Program-made: the position numbers and the translations under genes
Shown: positions 22,078 to 35,400 of the stretch, one piece after another
Layout of the letters: every line of letters begins with the position of its first letter
Position numbering within the stretch: the stretch's first letter is position 1
Assembly (NCBI GenBank): GCA_008973525.1
Contig: WACJ01000046.1
Span: 1,488,001-1,552,000, forward strand
DNA length: 64,000 nt
Direction: 5' to 3'
Origin: Stenopsyche tienmushanensis
Lineage: Eukaryota; Arthropoda; Insecta; Trichoptera; Stenopsychidae
The notes under the pieces: model-generated
Seen by the model: only the letters and a program-made list of their open reading frames with translations
What the model was told of the DNA's origin: nothing
Database searches by the model: none

Positions 22078-22743
22078 ATGTATTTGTTAAAATAGGGACC
22101 ATTTTAATAAGAATTTCAGCTATGAGAAGATATTTTGTACAGTTTTTTTGTTGGGATTGCAATTAAAATTGTGTGCGTGGACCATATTATTAAACCGTGA
22201 TTGAGAGCCACTGATCGAAGAAATGGAATCAGCCTAACCGCAATGTGGCACGCTTCGTGGCTCACACCTCATGATTATTTCCTTATGCTCGACTTTGTCC
22301 ATTGATTGTAACGACTTCTGGAAATTAGCCCGAACGATCATTCAGTCTTGATCAGACCATCGATGAATGGTGACTGATTGATACCAGTGAGTGATGTTAT
22401 AAAAAATCCGACAAAAATATCAACCCTCGATTGCCTAAAAAATTAAATCATTAATATATACTTTTTTGCCAAGAGACCGAAATTAATTATTCATTTTGAT
22501 TAGATCGTTTTTTTTATATTGGTTTAATTTTTCGAATGCTTGTTTCATAATATTCATCTTAGTTTTGGAGCGAGATTCCAAATTGTTTTTTGCTCTCAAT
22601 ACTAATTAAATTTTTGTGTAATATTTTAGGTTATCAAATAATGTGTTCCAGAAGTACTTTTGGCATTTTTATTTTATGAAACTGTCAAGTATTATTTAAT
22701 AAAAAATCCAGTGCTTTAAAAAGACATATATCAAACATTCATC
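22078..22743 (+). promoter_or_regulatory. Upstream region of the GMC gene, candidate promoter
   Basis: Contains an arthropod initiator-like TCAGTC (22342-22347) and a TATA-like TATAAAAAA (22398-22406), either of which would give a 5' UTR of 300-400 nt. Neither is decisive. An upstream non-coding exon elsewhere cannot be excluded, although no good acceptor lies just before the ATG. Confidence 0.3.
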
Positions 22744-23466
22744 ATGTCGTGGGTTCCGCCTAATGTGGCTGAATTTTGCACCCCATACAGCACGTCAACA
22801 GTGTGTTCACCTGCTACGTATTTATTTTTGGCTTTAGTCACCAAACTCTTCAGCCAACCCAAAGACATTCAAGAATATAAATCTTTCTCGGTTCCTTATA
22901 CGCCATCAGGACCAACCAACTATGCGCCGCCATCAGATTTTGGAGACTTCTTCACAAAAAACATTCAATTCCACCCATCGAACATTCCACCGACCCAATA
23001 TCCAGCTCCTGAAAACGCTCCATTTGAACCGTCGGGATTTAAGTCATTCCCCGCATTCGATTCGGGGTATAAAAAAACGTTTTACTACGGAAACGACGAT
23101 AAACGATACCAACATGAAGAATATCCTGCTCATTTCAAGACGTTCCTTGCGTCACCGTTCACTAACAGTTCATTCGAATCGAGCCTCTTCTCTTCCCCTG
23201 TTGACGAAAGCTTCAAATTGACGAGACAGTCCATCTTATCTTCCACGGAAGAACGCATTAAAGATTTCGAAAATAATTTCGGATTCCGTTTCGGCGATTA
23301 TGAAGGCTTCGGATCGGCGCCGCAAAAATTGGTAACGGCACCACAACGGACGAATACCAAGTACCGAAGAGCAGCCAATCAAGATGAATTCGATTTCATC
23401 GTAATTGGAGGAGGATCAGCTGGATGTGTCGTGGCCAACAGATTAACTGAAGTCAAGAAATGGAAG
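22744..23466 (+). CDS. GMC gene exon 1
   Basis: 241 codons: N-terminus, the long low-complexity extension, and the first half of the FAD-binding fold, ending [12 protein letters not shown]. Donor AAG|GTAACA at 23467, phase 0. The frame stays open to 23697 by chance, but that part lacks family similarity. Confidence 0.92.
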
Positions 23467-26400
23467 GTAACATATTTTTATTTATTCATACAAAAACTTC
23501 TTTGTACTCAAAGCTCGTTATGTTTTACACACGTTGGATTCATTTCATTGATAAAACGATATCTGAAACATGATCCTACTCAAGTTACAATCTTTCAGGC
23601 ACCGTCAAGTGTTAAATTAGACGAAAAATCGACTAGCAAAAAATCATGTAGCACTTTTTTATTCGCATTTTTGATACGTTATGATACTCAGATTTAACAA
23701 CAATTTGATATGAATATCACAGTACTTGTATTACATTCGTTAAAAATCACAGACGCTTTAGATATCCATTTCCTCAGAGAATGCCAAATCAAAATGCGAA
23801 AAATGCCAAATCATTCAATATCATACAATTAATATTCACGGAAAATGTATTTTCATATGCCTTTCAATTACAATACTAATATAATAATTTAGCAACCAAG
23901 GCTAATGTATTATTGACATTGGCTATTCAAGTATTTTTGACAAATAAAAAATATGACTGAAACTTTTTTTAATATCATATCCGTTTATCATAGATTTGAT
24001 TTTTTAAATTTAACTATGGAATGTTAAAAATTAAGAAAAAAAATTGCAATCAACTAATGATATTTTTTATAACATACAAAAAATCTGATTTAAATTTCTT
24101 TTTTATAATGTAAACAATTTAGTCCGGGGTTTTAAGAAAAATCAACAATTTACAACATTTCTAAATAATTGTTTTAGCCTTAAATTGAAAACAAGCTTTA
24201 TGTACCCCCAGAAAACCCTTCCCGATGCAATTGCCTGTATATTGAGAACATTTTCACTACGTTCCAAGGGAAGCTGCTCAGCTTTCATAGTCACTCAAAT
24301 TCCGTATCGAATTGGTCACAAAAGCTCGTTTGGATACATTCGCCCAAGTGGCCCACAGGGTGAGCTTTCACGAATAAAGTTTAGATGTCTTGCTGCCTTC
24401 AATATCAAGGACATAAAGAAATGAATGTATGACACATGAAATCCACCCTCTATTCGTTGCAAATGATTTATTTAATAAATAACCAAAGCAAACTGATTGC
24501 ATGCCAAACCCTTTATTATTTTAATTTGAAATAATATTACTCGATACTTTTAGTAAAATTGATTTATAGCACTCTTTTCCAGGCTTTTTTTTGAAATTAC
24601 CCCCATACTGCCAATACCACTAATATGATTAACAATTAACATTTCAAAACACTTATATTGTTTTCAAATATAAGCGTTTAGCTTGCGTTTATATCAATAC
24701 ACAAATAAATTATATTGATAACACTTGATCTGGCGAACTCAGGAATCCATATGATCCATAATCATTAATTAGATATTATAATGATCGTTTAACATAAATA
24801 TTTTCATGTTATTTATTTTTATAATTGCGTGGTGTTAAGTATACTGGAAGACAACTATCCATTGTGCCATTTTTTTTATATTTAAATATGAGAATTTTAA
24901 TATAAAAGCATCGAATTAGTGGTTAATGAGTGACATAGCCGTATTTGACCTACATTATAGCTTTGAATCATGTGTTGAACGTTTAGCATGCGAGCAAACG
25001 TATATCCACTTAATTTTGCTACATTATGCTATTTTGTGGCTCCAAAACTCATTATGTGATTGCATAATTTAATACAACTTTAAAACAATAAAATCTTAAT
25101 ACAGAATATCCTTAAAACTATAACTGAAATTATGATTTGGATAGGTCCTTGTTTCTTCATGATCACCGCGTTTCAAATTATTGATGAATTTTCCTATTGT
25201 CTACACATAATTAGGGAACCCAATCCCGAGCCAAAATTTCGATCACAGGATTTCGGGATTACATTAGACCATCCCGGGATCGAGTTTTTCAATAGTTTAA
25301 GAAATTACAGTAATAAATTTGATCAAAAATTAGTAACAAGTCAATTTCTTTAATAAAAAAAATAATCTGAAGGCGAAAGAATTTTATTTATTTAAGAAAA
25401 GATAAAAACACTGAAAAATTCAAATATTATATATATAGGCAACCTGCTGCTGAAAATGGACGCTTAGCCTCCACACTCGTTAGAGGTATCGTCTTCAGAT
25501 ATTTAAATGGTAGTTCGAGTTGATGACCGCGTGAGCCCCCATTTTCGTATAATACCATCAATGTGACTAATAAAATTCTTTTCGCTGAAACACGGACTAA
25601 AACTCGCAAAATTCTCGATTTCCCGACAAATTATTTATTTCGGTCGCTGCAGATGAATACTTAAATACTATAATACTTTGATGTGATTTGTAATTATATT
25701 ACGGAGGAATACAAAAATTCTGAGCCCCGTATCTATTATATTTCATAGCAATATTCCCATTATTAGAGTCGAAGTGTAGTAAATACATCACCGGTAGGAA
25801 AATGTTATTATAACAATTTGAAAAACATATATGTACTGTACATATGTATACATAGATTAGACAGTTACTGCCCCTAGGCATCGCCTAAGCTCGCCAATTA
25901 GTAGTTACGCCACTATTTCTAAGCATCCAGATTTTGGCGGAAATGTCTCGATTTAGTAGTCTTCATCGTGTTGGTGAGGTGTACGATTTCTGTTAGATAA
26001 AAATTTCAATCTCGAATTTTTCGAGACTACGTTTACTAGTCCCGGGATTCACGAGCATCTAAAACTGTCCGGAATCCCGGGATCCAGATCATCCCACTGG
26101 AATTAATTTTTAAATATGCGACAATTTGAACCAACAATTTGACCGACTGCTTTGACTAACATTACGTACCGTTTTGAAAGAATTAGTTTAGAGCCATCAA
26201 ATGATCAATTTTCCAACGAAAATTTTAGGAAATGTATTATGGTTACATAAAAAAATTTAAAAAAAGCATTAATCGAATATTCTCATTTATAATTAAAACT
26301 GATAAAAAATACTGATTGCAACAGATATCAGTACATTTTTTACGCATGTTTTATTCAAATCGCCTTACGCCAAAAAACATAAATACATTTTGGCGTGAAT

Positions 26401-29400
26401 AAAAAAGTATGATTCGGATTAAAAAAACACACAACGACTTTTTTGTCGCCCATTTATGGCACGCGAGTCAAAGCTTTTTTTACGCTGTATTGAAAATTTT
26501 TCTGCATTGATACAGTAATAACTGTGTCCATTCTAATGCAGAATAATTGTATAATAAATCATATCAACCTTGGCTCTTAAGATACGGCCACATTCTTTTT
26601 TTCGCGGCTGGCGAAACTTTCGCCTTTCACTTAGCCTACACTTTTTTGGGTTTTTGTAAATTATATATGCGCGGCAATATGACAACTCAGTAAACATGTT
26701 AAAAGTTACTTAATTCGTTTTTTTATTACTTACATCGACATTGTGCACAAATTTTTTCGGCAATACCTGCGTAAATCAAAATGCATATTTCAGACAAATG
26801 TGTTATTTTTTTAGCGATTGGATGGTTTCAATTTACAATTTAATTTTTCATAACTAAAAAAACTAATTATACCACAATTTATTTTTTTGATTGATCAAAA
26901 TTGTCGATAAAATTATCTAATTATGCAATCATTTTGTATACAAAATCGCTAGTAATCAGACAAGTTTCGTTCCATTTCATTAACACATTAATCTCCAGCT
27001 ATTTAATTAAATGCATACTTGTGCCAATGTCTTTCAATGTTATAAACTGGTTTTATATCTAAGAAAATAAATGAGTTAAACGTAAAATTTCACCGAAACG
27101 GTATGCGGAGCCATAGTAAAATGTTTTTTTTTTTTTTTTGCTTCGCCGAACTGGTTTCATTTTCAAATAGTACTCAATGTCAAATAGGCTTGCTTTATTA
27201 TAAATAAAATACAACTTTCGATCTTATTCAATGATTACAAGCATTTTTACATCATGGACAGGTGTTGTAAATTTGGGTCATTTTTTTAACATAATTTAAT
27301 CTTATCTATATCATTTATTAATCGTCAGCTTAGTGTCAACATTCGACGAAACAAATTATGACCTATTTCCTTCAAAAAAAAATGTACAGACTTATACATA
27401 CTGTCCTTATAAATCATTTTCAAATTTAAACTCACAAGTATTCATAATTTCAATCGATCGTTTCGATTCAGATTTGGTCTGTATTCATAGCGTTAAAATA
27501 ATCACTACTGATACGATCAATAATACCAGGTTTAATGACCCATTCGTGATTGATTTGATGATAGTAATGCTATTGAAAAGAAAAATGCTATTTAAAAGAC
27601 GCTTAATTATAAATATTTAATTCCTAATAATAAATTTGATCAAAATTATTCAATAAACTTATTTAAATTTCATGCAAATTTAACTGACAGCTCATATCAA
27701 AATTGGATGCATTTCAACGTTCCACCACTTGATATGCTGGCAAGTCGAAAAAATCAAAATTTCTTAACTTATATGCAAACTTTCTTCGATTCCGTGACAA
27801 GTTTAAAAAGAAATTTAAGCAGGGAGTTCCTATTTTTCCACAAACAACCGGGCTTTATGGAAATGGCAAAAGTTCATTTGGCGTTCGTTGTAAGCATTCA
27901 TACAGCAGGAACGTTAAAAGTTTTCAAAAGATATTATTGCAACGTTTTGACGTTATTTTCGCTAAGTTCCACTTTTAGAAATTAATTAAAAATCTAGAGC
28001 TGCATTCCCCTTTTTTTTGCCTTCTTTGATCTTCATTATTAATTCTCTTTGTGCAATTATATTCAGATGGAACCAACGTCGTCGAGTAGTTATGCATGCC
28101 ATATTCAGACCTTTTGAATAAGCACTACTTTTAATAAGACTTGATGACAGAACTTGTATTAAAAATTTTCATCTATATTATGAATCAGCAGCTCTGGTAA
28201 ATTTTTGTGGCAAGAAGATATTTTTTTATAAAAAAAAGCAAATTTATTATTCTTACCGATATAAATTATGCATATTCGTTTATATATTAATAATTTTTGC
28301 AAATTTTCCTTCATTATAACTATCAAAATCGCTTGTAATATTTTGATTACAATATTTACAAAGTAAAGCATTTCAATATAAAAATAAAGTCTTTACGCAA
28401 TAATCTATACTAAAATGTTGTATATGAATCATTTCAATTGTAAAGCACCATCACGAAATGCGATAATTGTGACCCAAGATGAATAGCAACTTCCCTGACA
28501 ATCGTTTGGAAGATAAAGGTTCGAATTGATTGAAATTCAGAGAAAAGCTCAAATTTATTTGAAAACGTCGCACAATTTCATTCCCATCCATTGCATATTT
28601 TAAAATATCTATTTGAAGCTTTACAAAAAAAAAGTATTAACTGTATTAGCAAAAATGAATGAAGTATGAAATGGGAAAAAATTCACAAAACAGTAGTCTA
28701 TTAACAAACAAAATAGCAAAATTTAATTGAAAGAACTTTTCTTCAAAAATCTGAAACAGAGTGATCTTTGTGACTCAGAGTGATTTATTATTATATATTT
28801 CTCTTTATAAAAAAGAAAGTTAGTTTGGGTATACCAGATTAACTAGTTTATCCATTGAATGGTTAAGTTAAATAATAACTTTTGTTATCTCATCCCTGAA
28901 TATGAATTTAGAAAGACCAATATTAAAAGACGAATTTCTTAAAAAACGTAATTACCTAGTGAATGACAATTTTACAATTAATAGTTGAAATCTGATTTCC
29001 ATCTGCAATTGTGAATGGACGAAGAAAATGGAATGTTTGATATATACATTTTTTAGAATATTATACAAAACGTATCCAAAAGCATACACATGTTGAAATG
29101 AATATATGAATTGTTGACATAACTACTATCCAAATTTTGACATATGTTTAGAAAGGGCCTTTCTCTGAAGTGAATGTCTTTTATATAATGATTATTACTA
29201 TTTATAAATAAAAATATTTAACGCAGTGATGGTTTAGTGGGTTAGTTCCTAGATTCTTTTTACACATTTTTTTAAAAACTTATTATATATCGCTAGATTG
29301 AAAAAAATACATTCTTTTTTCACCTGTCAAATGTGTTGAAGCAAATTTGAATTATACGTTTATCAAAACTTCAAACATAAATAAATCAAATTTCATCACG

Positions 29401-32400
29401 ATTCACCAATCAATGTTATATATTCAATCTAAACTAATGCAAGCTGCGATCTATTATATGCTAATTTCACATTTTTCGTTTTTTGAACGCTCTCATGGAA
29501 ACACATTCGACAAACAAACAACACATGGAGTAAAAAAGTCTAGAGTATAATTAAACCTGAATACCAAATCTGATCATCATATTGATATATGGCGATCTCA
29601 ATATTTTGTAATTTTCTTACAACTGTTTCGATATGGGGAAAAATTGAAGATCATATTTTTCTTATTAATATTATATGCCCCTTGTCGATATGAAATGTAA
29701 GCGACATCCATATGAGATTCTTCTGGAGAAAGACCTTTTAATGTGGTGATACCTCATTGCTTCTGCATATGGTTAAATTAGGATTGAATTATTTGATAAC
29801 CCTGCCCGAATTTGTTAATCATATCAGAATTTTTAGTTCCATTTATCATCATAGGAAGAAAAAATTAAAATACAATCTACAATCACAATTTTAAATCTGT
29901 TAAATAATTTAAGAAAACAATCCGAAAATAACCTATTTTAATGCTATATTAAAATCTATATTTTGAAACACACAGATTCGTATTTTTGTGGAAGATAACA
30001 TTCATTTGGTAATCCTTTTAGAGCATCAAAACGTGAAATTCGTATAATTAATAAGCCAACGACAATTTGCGAGATTAGCAGCCTTTGAACATTTTTAAAG
30101 AGGGCGAAATTGGGGCTATTAAAAGTCGACGTTCATTTTTAATTTCAATTTTTATTAGGAGCCTAATATTTTACTTCTTCCATTAAACAGCTAATATTTT
30201 ATTCATATCTGATCGCCTCGGTATGAAATAGGCTTCATATATCTAAAATTCTGGAAGGTTTCGAGCAGACAAACTTGAGACAGCTTTCGTTTTTTACGAT
30301 GCTTTTTTCATATAATATTAAACCTTAACTTTTTACGAGCGCAAGTTTGAGCCTTTAGAGTCGAACTAATTTTTCGAAAATGTAAATAAGAATTCCGAGA
30401 ATGGGCGTAAAAAACATGCGCATAAAGTATACACGTAATCATTTTTATTCCTCAAAGGAACATACCCATATCCTTTTGACGTGAACGAGTTTCGGGAACT
30501 TTTAAAGTACAATCAATTGCATTCGCATTATATTTGAGAACTACGATAGAACATATTGGGACCTAGGAAAATTCCATTAAGTACTAATTAATCACTTTTT
30601 TTCCATTTTGTATACATACAGTTATCACATGATTATCATATTTACTTCTTTTGGCAATACTACTTTTCAAATATTATCGCGTGTCTTAAATAGCTTTTAT
30701 TCAGCATCATTTCCTGTTTTCGTTTCCATTCCACATACGAAAATAACTTTAGTAAGATTTTTGTTATTATCCTACAGTATGTGAGTCTATTTGTAGAAAT
30801 TTCCCTGGTGTTTTTCCTTTGAATCGATGCAAGAAAATAATTATTTTTCAAGAGAACAAACAAGTGTTTCTGACATACTTTAAGCTTTCCTTTGAAACGT
30901 ATGCCATCAAACTTTCTACCTAGTTTAGTTAAATATTTGCGTTTTCATATGTTTACATGGCCCGTTTTTCATAAATATGGATCAAAACTATTTATATAAA
31001 AAAAACATGCTTCTCTTTCAATTTAATTTTGAAATCTTCATTATTTAAGATTTTTTAATATTCGATGTAGAAAAAATGGTGCAAAATTTTACCAAATTAT
31101 TAGATTACCAGATTACGCGTGTTCATTAATCACTGATAAACAATGGCTTAACCCATGCAGAATTTCCTTTTTTAATCAAATTTTAAGATTTCTCTAAATG
31201 TCAAATATATTTATTTTTGGCAACCATCAATATTTATCTTGTTAGAATCAGTTTATCTTCAAAAAAAGTTTTAAAAATTCTCAACTCCCGATGAAGCTTA
31301 TTTGTTGGGTTCAACTTTGCTTGGGCTTGTATGTTAATAATATTAAACAATTTACTTGACTGAATGTTTAACATAAACAAAGATCGCCAGATAACTTTAT
31401 TCAGTTTAAGTCTATGGTAAATCAAACAATTTTCATTTTATTGACCTAATTTGCAGCATACTTAAAAATACACTTCGCTTAATGCTCAAGTAAACCAATT
31501 AGTACAATATTTTAAAATCAAATTGGATAAGATCAATTTTATAATACCTTAAGTTTTCAAGCTTTTACAAACTTTTTGGAATAAAAATATTCACAACCCA
31601 ACAGTTTTTATTTCAATAAATAAATCATCATCATCATCATCATAGCGCAGCCACTAACAGTCCACTACAGAACTATGGGCCTCTTCAATATCCATTCATA
31701 GGAAAGGGGTTACATCCATTTCGTCTGTATCATACATTCACCTCCTCATTCGCTCGATATTGAAGGTAGCATTACCACCGAGTTTTATTTTGAACGCTCA
31801 CCCAACGGGTATCCTGAGTGAACGTATTGACGAACACTTTCGCGAACGTCTCGATAAGGAGTTTGGGGGGTTTGTAAAGACTGAGTAGTTTTCATAGGGA
31901 GATGGTGGAAAACTACTCTAGACGACCTTTTTGACTCTACTGGAAAGGGCTTTCTGGAGTACAAGGAGTCCAGTCCCCCCTTTCCTCGCTAGGGCGTTGC
32001 CGGGGTAGGGTGAAGACATACGAGACGCTTAAGTGCATCTCGGATTCGCTCCTACACCAACTGAGGGTGTCTCCCCGTCACCGTACAACTTACCCGAGCG
32101 AATTCGAAACTGAGTGGTTTCGCCATTTTTTCAGGTTGCCCCTCTCAGTTCGGCGATTACAAAACGATATAGAAGTCAACGGAAGACAATGTTGTTTTTC
32201 GTTGCAAAGTAAAGATCATCAAATGCATCTCCTCGAGGCCGTCTTCTTGGTGTTCTTCTTGTTCCTGCTCCGTTCCTAGAGCCTCTCGGATCCGAACCGG
32301 TGAGGTTCCTCGGGTTCCATACTGCTAAGTAGGGAAGACCATGCAAGAGACAACGAGCGACATGCAAGTTAAGATTCGTATAAAAAGCAATGAATAGTAT

Positions 32401-35400
32401 ATAAACTGGATATCAGCTTGCTGTTAGAAGAGTATTTAAGTATCTACTCTGTAAAAAGGTACTAGACAAGTGGCCAATAGTTAAAATACATAAAATCGTA
32501 TAAGTATAATAGTTAGGAGTAGTCAAATGTGGTTAGGCCGCAAAAGTATTAGTCAAATTGTATTAGCAAGGGGTAGTTATGTCGCATCACAGTATTCGAA
32601 CTTTGACGTTTAGTGTCTACCGGGCACAATCAAATAGTATTTAATCGGTCAGACTGGGAGTAACTGGAAACAAATATATAGACATAGCTGAAACGAATAG
32701 GTTAAAGTCAGGTATCAAGTAATATCAAATAGTCAGGTCCATATCAAATAGTTTTATAGTCAAGATTGTATTATGGGAGCAGTCGAAAAAGCATTTTGCT
32801 CCCAGTGTTCCCGTGTTTATGTGATAGTAGGAGGCGGATGTGTGCGAGTATTTGTTAATTCACTTACCTTGGAAGCTTGGATTATTATGATCTTACTTGC
32901 GTTATTATCCTTGTTGTAGTTCCTCTCAAGTGACGCGGTGAAGATGTTCCATTTTTTGTGCAGATGTCGTAAAAACAATGTTTTTCGGCGTCACTCGCGA
33001 ATTTTATATACAAGTGTAGTCGGCGTTTCGTCAGAGCGTACTAATGAACTTGCGCGGGGGAGAGTGCAGGGGGGGGGGTCCCCGGCGTTGAGGGTGCCGA
33101 CAAGTCACAGAAAGAACTCAACGTATCACAGAAACGAATTATTTTCGCAAAGCGTATCGAGCGCCGAGTCGTTTTACCTCCGACTATCGGGAGAAGACTG
33201 AATGTTAAACTTTGACAATTATTGAAAGGTTTTTAAGTCCTTAATTTTATTACAGTTAAGCGTCGATTGGGAACGGCCCACTGGAGGTAGAGAAAAGAAA
33301 GGCACAAAAATGCATTTCTTTGAATTTCGATGTTTGCCATAAGCCGCATGTTTAGGCGATAACGAAGGATGAGATGTAATAAAATTTAGCATTATATTAT
33401 AATGTTTCGCGTGTAATTTTCGTTAGGACAAGATGAAACGGTCTTACTGATGGAGGGGGCCCTGTCGGAGGGCGCAGCCCCGGCGGTGCGGTGCCGACAA
33501 GTCACAGAAAGAACTCAACGTATCACAGAAACGAATTATTTTCGCAAAGCGTATCGAGCGCCGAGTCGTTTTACCTCCGACTATCGGGAGAAGACTGAAT
33601 GTTAAACTTTGACAATTATTGAAAGGTTTTTAAGTCCTTAATTTTATTACAGTTAAGCGTCGATTGGGAACGGCCCACTGGAGGTAGAGAAAAGAAAGGC
33701 ACAAAAAATGCATTTCTTTGAATTTCGATGTTTGCCATAAGCCGCATGTTTAGGCGATAACGAAGGATGAGATGTAATAAAATTTAGCATTACATTATAA
33801 TGTTTCGCGTGTAATTTTCGTTAGGACAAGATGAAACGGTCTTACTGATGGAGGGGGCCCTGTCGGAGGGCGCAGCCCCGGCGGTGAGGTGCCGACAAGT
33901 CACAGAAAGAACTCAACGTATCACAGAAACGAATTATTTTCGCAAAGCGTATCGAGCGCCGAGTCGTTTTACCTCCGACTATCGGGAGAAGACTGAATGT
34001 TAAACTTTGACAATTATTGAAAGGTTTTTAAGTCCTTAATTTTATTACAGTTAAGCGTCGATTGGGAACGGCCCACTGGAGGTAGAGAAAAGAAAGGCAC
34101 AAAAAATGCATTTCTTTGAATTTCGATGTTTGCCATAAGCCGCATGTTTAGGCGATAACGAAGGATGAGATGTAATAAAATTTAGCATTACATTATAATG
34201 TTTCGCGTGTAATTTTCGTTAGGACAAGATGAAACGGTCTTACTGATGGAGGGGGCCCTGTCGGAGGGCGCAGCCCCGGCGGTGAGGTGCCGACAAGTCA
34301 CAGAAAGAACTCAACGTATCACAGAAACGAATTATTTTCGCAAAGCGTATCGAGCGCCGAGTCGTTTTACCTCCGACTATCGGGAGAAGACTCCAATAAA
34401 TAAATAATCACTTTTATTTTAAAGGAAATGCCATTAATATTTTTCTACTTTTATTGAATATTAAAAATGTCTGAAAATAAATCCATTCGTTTGCGACTTA
34501 AAAATAATTATTTCGACGTTTGATTTACCTAAATATTCACAGGAACCAAAATTCATTTCGTAAAAGGAGCTTAATCCATTTTCCGCAATTTTCATTAGTA
34601 CATTTTTTGCAGATTATACTAATATTTGCCTCACCGATGAAATAAAATTTGGGCCATATCATCCAAGGATTATAATTTTTTGTCAAAAATATTACATAAA
34701 AATTGTACGAAAATAGTGTCTCAATAACTCTCATAGCCAATGTTAAAATACTAAGTAGTTAACCACAAAATATAATAAGCATTCGAGTGGTTTCATAACC
34801 GATTATGGCTATGAGCCATTAAACATGGTACGTTTAAATCGTTTTTGTGTTTATTTCATTTAAATGCCTAAAAATTAAGCACGTATTTTATAACATAAAA
34901 AAATATATGCTAAAAAAACTATTTTCAGAAATATTTCTACCCTTCCGGAAAACCTGCCTTCGATTATACGCATAACCTTCGTGGTAAAGCATTTCAGCAA
35001 ATATACCGGATTTTTTCGATTTCCTTACATATTCCTGCTATAAAGATATAATCATTTCTTCGGAGGAAGAAGGAATTCCTTCATCAAGTGGATTCACAGA
35101 AAATAATCATAGGGTTCGGATCAAGTATCCGCGGTGACAAGGAAATGTCACACTTTTTAGAGATAAACTTCCGCGGAAACAACTATTGTATTTTGCTTTA
35201 CTGCATCGCTTCATTGAAATCAAATACAGTAGAAATAGAGTATATACTTTATATTTTGTAATGATTTTTTTTAAACGCGTGTGCTGATAATCATATCAAA
35301 TAAAAATACTAATTATACGGAAGTAGTTTCTCAACTGACAAAAATGCATAACTCCTTGGATTAAAGATAATTTGATTTTCTTGAATAACTGGTTTCTCAT

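Larger units (their letters stand above)
31626..34393 (-). mobile_element. RTE-like non-autonomous retroposon, full length with 12-bp target duplication
   Basis: CAATAAATAAAT occurs immediately left (31614-31625) and right (34394-34405). Read on the minus strand, the element starts with three full and one partial 397-398-bp tandem monomers, continues through a GC-richer body with TATA box and splice donor, and ends in the string GTAGTGGACTGTTAGTGGCTG (split for length: GTAGTGGACTG, TTAGTGGCTG) plus an (ATG)n tail, as in RTE-clade elements. There is no open frame for endonuclease or reverse transcriptase in 2.77 kb, so it must be moved in trans. Sharp ends and clean monomers imply a fairly young insertion. 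Confidence 0.85.

Noticed and set aside
23467..23697. Continuation of the exon 1 frame past the donor
   Set aside because: Family similarity stops exactly at the consensus GT donor and resumes at 55149.
27333..27620. 95-codon plus frame
   Set aside because: Begins with GTG, AT-driven composition, no motif, and no splice or poly(A) support.
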